Shown here: in pieces, positions 6,394-13,100 of the stretch | Position numbering within the stretch: the first letter of the stretch is position 1 | How the letters are laid out: each line of letters opens with the position of its first letter | Assembly (NCBI GenBank): GCA_903871855.1 | Contig: CAIQIK010000043.1 | Location: 1-53,334, forward strand | Source of the DNA: an uncultured Caldisericota bacterium | GTDB lineage: Bacteria > Caldisericota > Caldisericia > Cryosericales > Cryosericaceae | DNA: 53,334 nt | Reading direction: 5' to 3' | Translations under genes and position numbers: made by a program | Notes under the pieces: generated by a model | The model's input: the letters and a program-made list of their open reading frames with translations, nothing else | Told to the model about the DNA's origin: nothing | The model's database searches: none

Positions 6394-8996
6394 AAACGGT
6401 TATTCTTGGCCATGCAGGTGCAGACTTTGATTGCGTAGCCTCAATGGCCGGACTGTCTCGGTTGTATGCTGGGGCAGTTCCAGTGTTGCCTGGGTCCCTC
6501 GAGCCGAATGTGGAGGAGTTTCTCCGGCTCTACGAGGGACATTTTCGTTTTGTGCGCATGCCTGCACCCGCTTTGCTGAGAGAAGACATCGAGACAGTCA
6601 TTCTTGCCGACACAATTGTCGCATCCCGTCTCGGCGAGTACAAAAAGGTCCTCTCGCTCCCCGGAGCAAGGCTGGTTGCCTATGACCATCATGAACCAAA
6701 CTCCGCGAGCCTGGCACATATCGACGAGGGACACATCCGGAAGTGTGGGGCGACCGCGTCGCTTGTGACCGCCGCGCTCCGCGAGCAGTTGGTCCCCGTG
6801 AATCCGGACGAGGCTACACTTCTTGCGCTTGGCATCTACGAGGATACGGGCTCGCTGCTGTTCCCCGAGACAACAGCGTTCGATGTCGAACAGGCGGCCT
6901 ACCTGCTCAAAGCTGGGGCAAGCCTTTCCATGGTCGCCCGTTATGTCACCACTTACCTGGCCCCGGAACAGCAAACGGCTCTCGAGAATGCGCTGAGCAA
7001 TGCGCAGGTCAGGACGGTGGCTGGAGCGCAGATAGCATTTGCCATCGTGCACGCAGAGCGAAACGTCGGCAACCTCTCCGTGATCGTCCATCGGCTGGCT
7101 CAGATTATCAAGGCAGAAGCGCTGTTTCTCATCTACCAGACTCCCCAGGCGCTCTACGTTCTCGGGCGCAGTGACCGGTTTCTCAACGTCGCAGAGTTGC
7201 TCGCTCCTCTGGGAGGGGCAGGTCGAATCCATGCGGCAGCATCCATTCTGCGGGACGGCACATCGGCTGAGGCTGCACAGGAGCGTATTGTATCCGCGAT
7301 AGCCGCGAGGCGTACCCAGTGGCGTCAGGTCGTACGCGACATCATGACCCCCAATCCTGCCACAGTCTCGCAGGACCGGAGCGCCGAAGAAGCCTTGCAG
7401 ACAATGGTCAATCTTGGGTTCTCGGTCCTGCCGGTCGGGCACGACGGCCGAGTTGTCGGCGTCGTAGCCAAGAAAGCTCTTGAGAAGACTTCGCTCGCGC
7501 GACTCCAGCAGAAGCCTGTGCATTACTTCATGAATACGCGCATTCCGACCGTCGCCGTCACGGCAACCGTCGAAGAACTCATACAAGCGTTTGGAACGTA
7601 CAACACAGGCCTGCTGCTGGTCATGGAGCAGGACCGTCTTCTGGGCGTGGTGTCGAGATCCGACGTCCTGCGCTACCTCAACAGCACGGCACATCCACAG
7701 CATATCGTTGGTACACCAGGCCTTCGCGTTATCGCGCGTTCCGATCTCGATCGCCTGGGAGGTAGCGACACAGCAGCGATACTGGCCAAAATCGGCCAGA
7801 TTGGGGATGCGGACGAAAACCGTGCCTATCTGGTCGGCGGCTCGGTGCGCGACGTCCTCCTCGACAGACCTCCCAACGATTTTGACATCGTCACGGAGAA
7901 AGACGTCTCGGGCGTTGCCGCGGCAGTTGCCCAGTCCTTTGGTACGAAGGTGATCTCCTATGGGCGCTTCATGACGCACAAGGTTCGTATCCGAGAGCGG
8001 GAGTACGATTTTGCAGGTGCTCGCCTCGAGTACTACGACTTTCCGGGCTCGTTGCCCACGGTCGCCCCTGCATCATTGATGAAAGATCTCCTGAGGAGAG
8101 ACTTCACCGTGAATGCTCTCGCCATGTCCCTCTCAGAGAGCGATTTCGGCACGATAGTCGATGCCACCGGAGGATTAGAGGACCTCAAAACCCGGACCAT
8201 CCGGATGACCTATTCTGACAGCTTCATCGAGGACCCTGCGCGGATACTGCGTGCCGTGACAGCCCAGACACGTCTGGGCTTCAGCCTTGAAGACGGCACG
8301 CATGCGAAGGCAAGGGAGGCCCTTGAGCTCGGGCTCCTAAACGTCCGCCGTAACAGACGCGCACAGGATGAGTTCAAGAAACTGCTCTCGGGAGAAAGCG
8401 GCGTTGCATGCATCAAAGCGCTTTGCTCACTCGGATGCGGACTCATTGGTCTTCCGCTGGTTCCGCCGCGAGCCGCAAAACTGCGACTCCTGTTGGCTCT
8501 CGAGGAGAGCCTCCGCACAGCCGTGAACAGCATGAGCACTTCCCCTTGGGTTGCGCCGCTCCTCGTGTGGCTGGGCAACACTCCTCCTGGGGAATTGCAG
8601 GAAATCCTCAAGGACTTCGGATTGAGCGACAGGGCAGCATCGGCGTGCCGGTCATGGCAGCGAAAGGAACGGGCACTGCGCCACCTTCTCGAACAAACGT
8701 CATCCAGAGTGAGCGCGATAGCAGCCGGGCTCGCGCGTATTTCCTCGCCGATTCTCTCAATCTTGGAGGCACATCTTTCAGGATCTGCGGCCACGCGACC
8801 ACGCGACTTCCTCATGACAGTTCTTTCACGCATAGACGAGCTGCCGCTGGTCTCAGGCGAGGACGTCGTGAGCCTCGGCATTCCGGAAGGACCGCAGGTC
8901 GGACTGCTTCTCGACCAGGTACGACGCCTCCAGCTCGACGGTATGATCAGCTCCAGGGAAGAGGCTGTGGCGTATCTGTGCACGTCGAAAGATTGA
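6390..8996 (+). CDS. DHH-DHHA1 / CBS pair / CCA-type tRNA nucleotidyltransferase fusion
   Basis: An 868-residue multi-domain protein. Residues 1-300 form a DHH/DHHA1 phosphoesterase: GHAGADFDCVAS at 7-18, DHHEP at 99-103 and a C-terminal glycine-rich loop GGAGRIHAAA near 275. Residues 313-430 are a CBS pair. From about 478 comes a class II poly(A) polymerase/CCA-enzyme head, with LVGGSVRDVLL at 481-491, the catalytic DFD at 497-499 and RRDFTVNALAM. The rest is the helical tail. The architecture is known in Thermotogae, Aquificae and Deltaproteobacteria, where related enzymes add A (or CCA) to tRNA ends. The GTG start at 6390 overlaps the pdp stop and lets the protein begin with the first DHH strand. 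The role of the DHH and CBS parts is unproven. The tRNA in this window whose gene lies next to it already encodes CCA. Confidence 0.88.
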   Translation: MKTVILGHAGADFDCVASMAGLSRLYAGAVPVLPGSLEPNVEEFLRLYEGHFRFVRMPAPALLREDIETVILADTIVASRLGEYKKVLSLPGARLVAYDHHEPNSASLAHIDEGHIRKCGATASLVTAALREQLVPVNPDEATLLALGIYEDTGSLLFPETTAFDVEQAAYLLKAGASLSMVARYVTTYLAPEQQTALENALSNAQVRTVAGAQIAFAIVHAERNVGNLSVIVHRLAQIIKAEALFLIYQTPQALYVLGRSDRFLNVAELLAPLGGAGRIHAAASILRDGTSAEAAQERIVSAIAARRTQWRQVVRDIMTPNPATVSQDRSAEEALQTMVNLGFSVLPVGHDGRVVGVVAKKALEKTSLARLQQKPVHYFMNTRIPTVAVTATVEELIQAFGTYNTGLLLVMEQDRLLGVVSRSDVLRYLNSTAHPQHIVGTPGLRVIARSDLDRLGGSDTAAILAKIGQIGDADENRAYLVGGSVRDVLLDRPPNDFDIVTEKDVSGVAAAVAQSFGTKVISYGRFMTHKVRIREREYDFAGARLEYYDFPGSLPTVAPASLMKDLLRRDFTVNALAMSLSESDFGTIVDATGGLEDLKTRTIRMTYSDSFIEDPARILRAVTAQTRLGFSLEDGTHAKAREALELGLLNVRRNRRAQDEFKKLLSGESGVACIKALCSLGCGLIGLPLVPPRAAKLRLLLALEESLRTAVNSMSTSPWVAPLLVWLGNTPPGELQEILKDFGLSDRAASACRSWQRKERALRHLLEQTSSRVSAIAAGLARISSPILSILEAHLSGSAATRPRDFLMTVLSRIDELPLVSGEDVVSLGIPEGPQVGLLLDQVRRLQLDGMISSREEAVAYLCTSKD

Positions 8997-9020
8997 CGCA
9001 CAGCCGCTCACGCCTATAAT
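8993..9020 (+). promoter_or_regulatory. Promoter for tRNA(CAT)
   Basis: TTGACG (8993-8998) and TATAAT (9015-9020) with a 16-base spacer form a near-consensus promoter. The -35 box overlaps the stop codon of the nucleotidyltransferase fusion. The tRNA begins 42 bases after the -10 box. Confidence 0.8.
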
Positions 9021-9062
9021 GAAAACCGCGCAGGCCCTTTTGCTGACGTGCGCACAACGCAG

Positions 9063-9137
9063 GGGCCCATAGCTCAACGGTAGAGCAGGTGGCTCATAAC
9101 CACTTGGTTCTTGGTTCGAATCCAGGTGGGCCCACCA
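9063..9137 (+). tRNA. tRNA with anticodon CAT (elongator Met or lysidine-type Ile)
   Basis: A 75-base cloverleaf. The acceptor GGGCCCA pairs with TGGGCCC, the D stem GCTC pairs with GAGC, the anticodon stem GGTGG pairs with CCACT, and the loop is CTCATAA. The T stem is CTTGG/CCAGG, and CCA is encoded at the end. It lacks the three G-C pairs in the anticodon stem and the mismatched first acceptor pair of initiator tRNA. It is therefore elongator tRNA-Met or tRNA-Ile read with lysidine; the sequence alone does not decide between them. Confidence 0.95.
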
Positions 9138-9166
9138 TGATCAATAATCGTCGATGAGGTGGATTG

Positions 9167-9898
9167 ATGCTAATAGACAAGCTTTGGGAGCTTCAAGAAC
9201 TCCAATTGGATTATCGGCAGAAAGAACGTCTTCTGCAGGAATTAGATATTTCTTCATCGCTCAGCCACAAAATCGATGAGACGCAGGAGCAGCTGGCAGC
9301 GTTACGTGGGCAGCTAGAAACATTCAGGGTCGACGAGGCCAAGATCAGTGAGAAACTGGACGATCTCTCAGCGAAGGTTCATGAAGCTGGTGCCAAACTC
9401 GGGAAGGAAGAGATGTCCGAGGATAAGGTTCAGAAGCTCGAGGAGAAGATGAAGAAGCTGACTCTTGAGAAAGAGAAGGTCGAGGATGCGCAGGGGAAGA
9501 ATTTCCACGACCGACAAGATGTCGAGGACCAGATCAGAGCGTCGGAGTTGCTGGCGGAGAAGCTTCGTAAGGAGCTTGAGAGCATTCCGCAATCGGACGA
9601 AGCATCGAGAGCGACCGTGAAGAAGTCTCTCCCGACCTTGCGCAAGGAAATCGAGAATCGCAAGTCGAAGCTGCCGCTCAAAGCCAAGCTCATTTTCGAG
9701 AGCCTGTCGGAGAAATTCAGCGGGGCTCCTGTTGCAAAAGCGGTCAGCTCAACCTGTGACTACTGCCATGTGAGGCTTTCGCAGAAGACACTGTTTGGTC
9801 TTCGCAATGCAGAGGGGAGCGGCGGTGATGCTGAAGAGCTTATCCGTTGTGAGATCTGCGGCAAGATACTGTACGCCGGCACCAAGGACCGCGAATGA
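9167..9898 (+). CDS. Coiled-coil zinc-ribbon protein (CT398-like, C4-type)
   Basis: A 243-residue protein with a long charged coiled coil (about 1-170) and a C-terminal C4 zinc ribbon (Cys197/Cys200 and Cys228/Cys231, CDYC and CEIC). This is the CT398/CdsZ-like family, often found next to rnpB or Nif3-like genes in bacteria. In chlamydiae a member binds secretion and RNA polymerase components, but a general function is not known. An in-frame TTG lies at 9164; I chose the ATG at 9167 because GAGG at 9156-9159 is seven bases before it. The last ten bases of the coding region appear to be shared with the RNase P RNA. Confidence 0.85.
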   Translation: MLIDKLWELQELQLDYRQKERLLQELDISSSLSHKIDETQEQLAALRGQLETFRVDEAKISEKLDDLSAKVHEAGAKLGKEEMSEDKVQKLEEKMKKLTLEKEKVEDAQGKNFHDRQDVEDQIRASELLAEKLRKELESIPQSDEASRATVKKSLPTLRKEIENRKSKLPLKAKLIFESLSEKFSGAPVAKAVSSTCDYCHVRLSQKTLFGLRNAEGSGGDAEELIRCEICGKILYAGTKDRE

Positions 9899-10202
9899 GT
9901 CAGTCGCAGGCAGGAGATTCTCCTGCCTGAGGAAAGTCCGGGCTCCAAGAAGCGAGTTGCTCGGGAAACCCGAGTGGGGGTAACCCCAAGGAAAGTGCAA
10001 CAGAAAATATACCGCCCCGTAAGGGGTAAGGGTGAAATGGTGGTGCAAGAGACCACCGGCAGACCAGCGATGGGCTGCGCATTGCAAACCCCAACTGGAG
10101 CAAGACAAAATAGGAAGGCACACAGGGCTGCTTCTCCCTGCCTTCGGGTATGTCGCTCAGATAAATGACTGGCCACGACAGAACCTGGCTTATCATTCGC
10201 GG
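9889..10202 (+). ncRNA. rnpB: RNase P RNA (type A-like)
   Basis: The catalytic RNA that trims the 5' ends of tRNAs. Conserved blocks are all present: GAGGAAAGTCCGGGCTCC near 9929, GGAAAGTGCAACAGAAA near 9990, GGGTGAAATGGTG near 10030, AGAGACCACCGG near 10049, GCAAACCCCAACTGGAGCAA near 10083, and the 3' block ATAAATGACTG with CAGAACCTGGCTTAT. The P1 helix is formed by CCGCGAATGA (9889-9898) and TCATTCGCGG (10193-10202), ten perfect pairs, which sets the ends. The 5' strand of P1 is also the last codons and stop of the upstream zinc-ribbon gene. No separate promoter is visible in the gap because there is none; the promoter must lie within the upstream gene. Confidence 0.96.
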
Positions 10203-10398
10203 AACATGAAGAGACCCCGACCGTACTTCGGAAGGGGTCTCTGCGTTTGCGGAACATGAAGAGACCCCGACCGTACTTCGGAAGGGGTCTCTGCGTTTGC
10301 GGAACATGAAGAGACCCCGACCGTACTTCGGAAGGGGTCTCTGCGTTTACGGAACATGAAGAGACCCCGATCTTACGGAAGGGGTCTCTTTACTTACC
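10201..10398. repeat. Four tandem ~50-bp terminator-like hairpin repeats
   Basis: Units begin at 10201, 10251, 10301 and 10351. The first two are identical and the third differs by one base near its end. The fourth is shortened in the loop. Each carries AGAGACCCC paired with GGGGTCTCT (copy 1: 10210-10218 with 10234-10242), and in copies 1-3 an inner CCG/CGG pairing. Only the fourth is followed by a T-rich stretch (TCTCTTTACTT). The block starts at the last bases of rnpB. It most likely arose by tandem duplication of the rnpB terminator. The stems are symmetric, so they could also stop transcription coming from tpiA. Confidence 0.9.
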
Positions 10399-10405
10399 GG
10401 ATGCT

Positions 10406-10438
10406 ATGGAACCCCCTACCTCATGAAAGGGGTTCTAT
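10406..10438. terminator. Bidirectional terminator between rnpB repeats and tpiA
   Basis: ATGGAACCCC (10406-10415) pairs with GGGGTTCTAT (10429-10438) around a 13-base loop, followed by CATTTA. It lies between two convergent transcription units. Bases 10439-10505 hold nothing else I recognise except the 12-mer TCTCAGTATTTG, also seen near 29422. Confidence 0.6.
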
Positions 10439-10505
10439 CATTTACTGGCCGTCTTGTCAGTGATATCTCAGTATTTGCGTCACGGTCGGTATGGGGTAGA
10501 GAGAG

Positions 10506-11267
10506 TTACACCTGCTCCGCTATCTCGATCAGCTCGGCGAAGGTGGACGGCTTGAGACTGGCTCCTCCGATCAATCCCCCATCTACTGAAGGGAGGCCGG
10601 CGATGGATGCGAAGTTGGCCGGCTTGACGCTGCCGCCGTACAAAATTGCGACCGAACCACCGATTGCCGTTCCGAGCGCCTGCTTGAGATGCTCACGGAT
10701 GAGGTGATGTGCTTGCTCTATTTGCTCATTCGTGGCATTCACCCCAGTTCCAATAGCCCATACCGGTTCATAGGCGACAATGAGCTGGGCGCCGTTGGAG
10801 AGCCGGACGTCACTGAGGGCGGTATCTAGCTGCTCAAACACGACCTCCAGGGTCTTGCCCGCATTGCGCTCCTCGAGTGTCTCTCCAATGCACAATACAG
10901 GAATCAGGGACGCATCCAGGGAGTTGACCAGCTTGCGATGAAGCAGATCGGCTGACTCACCGATGATGTGTCTGCGCTCCGAATGCCCTATGAGCACGTG
11001 GGTCGCCCCTGTCGAGCGGATCATGGCCGGCGACACTTCTCCGGTGAACGCGCCTTCGACCTCGGCCGCGACATCTTGAGCGCCGAGCAGCACCCAGGCC
11101 GGGGCCACACAGGTTTCTGCCAGGGCTCCTAATGCGATGTAGTTGGGGAAGACGACGACCCGCACCTTGTCCCCCTGTGGGGCCGTGGCAGTGGCCAGCT
11201 CGGCAAAGTATGCGTTAGCCTCCCCAACGGTCTTGAACATCTTCCAGTTTCCTGCGACGATTTTCAT
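10506..11267 (-). CDS. tpiA: Triosephosphate isomerase
   Basis: Interconverts dihydroxyacetone phosphate and glyceraldehyde-3-phosphate in glycolysis. At 253 residues it has the family length. Catalytic residues are Lys9 in GNWKM, His95 in IGHSERR and Glu167 in AYEPVWAIGTG. The phosphate-binding ILYGGSVKP lies near the C-terminus. The ATG follows GGAGAACAAC. It is the last gene of the long minus-strand run starting at pth. It is unusually separated from gap/pgk, which are not in the window. Confidence 0.97.
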   Translation of the reverse strand: MKIVAGNWKMFKTVGEANAYFAELATATAPQGDKVRVVVFPNYIALGALAETCVAPAWVLLGAQDVAAEVEGAFTGEVSPAMIRSTGATHVLIGHSERRHIIGESADLLHRKLVNSLDASLIPVLCIGETLEERNAGKTLEVVFEQLDTALSDVRLSNGAQLIVAYEPVWAIGTGVNATNEQIEQAHHLIREHLKQALGTAIGGSVAILYGGSVKPANFASIAGLPSVDGGLIGGASLKPSTFAELIEIAEQV

Positions 11268-11307
11268 GTTGTTCTCCTATTGAGCAGTCACGCCGGGAAT
11301 GTGCCCA

Positions 11308-12594
11308 TCATGACTCTTCATCCTGCGTCGAGCGTTGTGGAGCTGGCGGCAGTCTCTCTGCACGCACTCTCGAGATTCTCTTCCCAACAACGTTCACTAC
11401 CGTGAAACCAATGCCGGTGCGCTCGATCCTGTCGCCAACACGAGGAAGGCGCCCGATTTCGGACAGCATAAGCCCTGCGACGGTATCATAGTCCTCACCC
11501 GACAGCTCTGCCCGAAAGAGCTCCGAAACCTTGTCGGTCGACACTGAACCCTTGATGAGGTACGCATCGGCTCCTACGTTCTCGATTTCGGCGGCCTCCT
11601 TGTCATACTCATCCTGGATCTCGCCGAAAACCTCCTCCAGGATGTCCTCGACGGTAATGAGCCCTGAAACAGCGCCATACTCATCGAAGAGAACAGCCGT
11701 CTGGATGCGCTGCCGCTGCATCTCCTGGAGCAGGCTGCTGATCTTCTTGGTGTCGGGAGCAAAGAACGGCTGCCGGAGGATGCCACTTGACTTGACGTTG
11801 GGCCCGGCCCCGCCCGCCATGGCTCTGAGCGCATCCTTAGCATAAACGACGCCCACGACGTTGTCGTCGTCCATGACCGGCAGACGCGAGTGACCGGTTT
11901 CGTTGATTGCCTTGATCACTTCACTGATCGGTGTGTCCTTCTCAACAGTTGTCACGTCCACAAACGGTGTCATGATCTCATACGCCAGGGTGTTGGTATA
12001 GTCGAAGATGTTGTAGATGAGTCGCTCCTCCTCTTTGTCGATCACGCCGTCTTCCTGCCCCATCTTCAGTAGATAACGAAGGTCTTCGGAATCGTTGAGG
12101 TAACCCGTGTGCTTGGCATGTCGGAGTAGCGGCCCTGTGAAGACCCCGGAGACTGCTGCAAAGACACGTGCGGCCGGGTAGAGCAGCAGGTAAAGTGGAT
12201 AGAGCGGAATAGCCGTGGCGCGAGTGACCTGTTCAGGGAACGCCTTGCCGACGGATTTTGGGATAGTCTCGGCGAAGATGACGACAACCACTGTCAGGGC
12301 GAGTGTAGAGAGCACGGCAAGCAGGTCCGCGTTTGCACGCGTGAACACAGTGAGAACAACCCGCGCAAAGATAAAGGACGCCCCAAGATTGGCCATGTTG
12401 TTGCCCAGGACTACCACAGCGATGAGCATCGATCGGCTTGCCGCCATTCTGGCGACTAGCCGATCAGCGAGGGCCAAAGACCCTCCCGTCTTTTCCAGAG
12501 CCATCGGGGTGATGGTCACGTAGCTATATTCCACCAAGGAAAAGAAGAACGAGAGAGCCAGCAGAATCAGCAACCCGACGATCTGTCCAGTCAT
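11308..12594 (-). CDS. CNNM/CorC-HlyC family membrane protein with CBS pair
   Basis: A 428-residue protein. It has an N-terminal DUF21/CNNM membrane domain with several hydrophobic helices in residues 1-165, then a CBS pair (about 190-320; LPVMDDDNVVGVVYAKDALR and FDEYGAVSGLITVEDILEEV). A CorC_HlyC transporter-associated domain forms the C-terminus. Family members are implicated in Mg2+ efflux or homeostasis; the haemolysin name is historical. Its ATG overlaps the ybeY stop by four bases, the usual ybeY-CorC neighbourhood in bacteria. Confidence 0.9.
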   Translation of the reverse strand: MTGQIVGLLILLALSFFFSLVEYSYVTITPMALEKTGGSLALADRLVARMAASRSMLIAVVVLGNNMANLGASFIFARVVLTVFTRANADLLAVLSTLALTVVVVIFAETIPKSVGKAFPEQVTRATAIPLYPLYLLLYPAARVFAAVSGVFTGPLLRHAKHTGYLNDSEDLRYLLKMGQEDGVIDKEEERLIYNIFDYTNTLAYEIMTPFVDVTTVEKDTPISEVIKAINETGHSRLPVMDDDNVVGVVYAKDALRAMAGGAGPNVKSSGILRQPFFAPDTKKISSLLQEMQRQRIQTAVLFDEYGAVSGLITVEDILEEVFGEIQDEYDKEAAEIENVGADAYLIKGSVSTDKVSELFRAELSGEDYDTVAGLMLSEIGRLPRVGDRIERTGIGFTVVNVVGKRISRVRAERLPPAPQRSTQDEES

Positions 12595-13100
12595 ACAGAC
12601 CTTCTTACCACGCCAGGACGGTGCCCCTGCGCTATCTCTGCGAAAATCTCTTCCTCGCGGTGCTCCATCAGACTGCGGTCACGGTCCTCAATGTGGTCGA
12701 AGCCAACCAGGTGGAGCACAGAGTGAACGAGAGAGAACACAAGCTGGTCTTCAAGCTCGTTTCCACGGGCAATGGCTTTGCTCTCCACAGCGTCCATACA
12801 GATGACGATGTCTCCCAGCATCCAACCTGTGCCGGGCGCGGCATAGCCCAGCGGGAACGACAGCATGTCGGTGATCGAGTCGCTGCCTCTGTGTTTACGG
12901 TTCAACTTACGCATTTGAGACCCTGGAATGAAGTAGCATGAGACAGCCACAGCATGCCGAACGCCCAGGATCGAGATGATTTCCGGCTGTGCACAATGGG
13001 CGATGCGGCCAACAACTGCTATCAGAGCTTTGCTGTCCACCTGCCAACCTGGATCCGACAACTCTACGCGACAGTGTATAGATAGGTCAGATTCTTTCAT
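12591..13100 (-). CDS. ybeY: Endoribonuclease YbeY (16S rRNA maturation)
   Basis: A zinc-dependent single-strand RNase-like protein needed for 16S rRNA 3'-end processing and ribosome quality control. The 169 residues include the metal motif HSVLHLVGFDH (HxxxHxxGxxH) and the upstream NRKHRGSDSITDMLSFP, which is the family signature. It overlaps pgpH by 14 bases, with GAGGAGG lying inside the pgpH end. The pairing of ybeY with a 7TM-HD gene is conserved in Firmicutes (yqfG-yqfF). Confidence 0.95.
   Translation of the reverse strand: MKESDLSIHCRVELSDPGWQVDSKALIAVVGRIAHCAQPEIISILGVRHAVAVSCYFIPGSQMRKLNRKHRGSDSITDMLSFPLGYAAPGTGWMLGDIVICMDAVESKAIARGNELEDQLVFSLVHSVLHLVGFDHIEDRDRSLMEHREEEIFAEIAQGHRPGVVRRSV

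Noticed and set aside
6441-7979. Long open frame on the minus strand (about 512 codons)
   Set aside because: It lies opposite the well-supported DHH-CBS-nucleotidyltransferase gene, shows no recognisable motif and has no ribosome-binding site; it is a by-product of codon bias.
9063-9137. Initiator tRNA-Met
   Set aside because: The first acceptor pair is matched (G-C) and the anticodon stem lacks the three G-C pairs of initiators.
10201-10398. Possible CRISPR array
   Set aside because: Units are contiguous hairpins of 50 bp with no variable spacers, and no cas genes are nearby.
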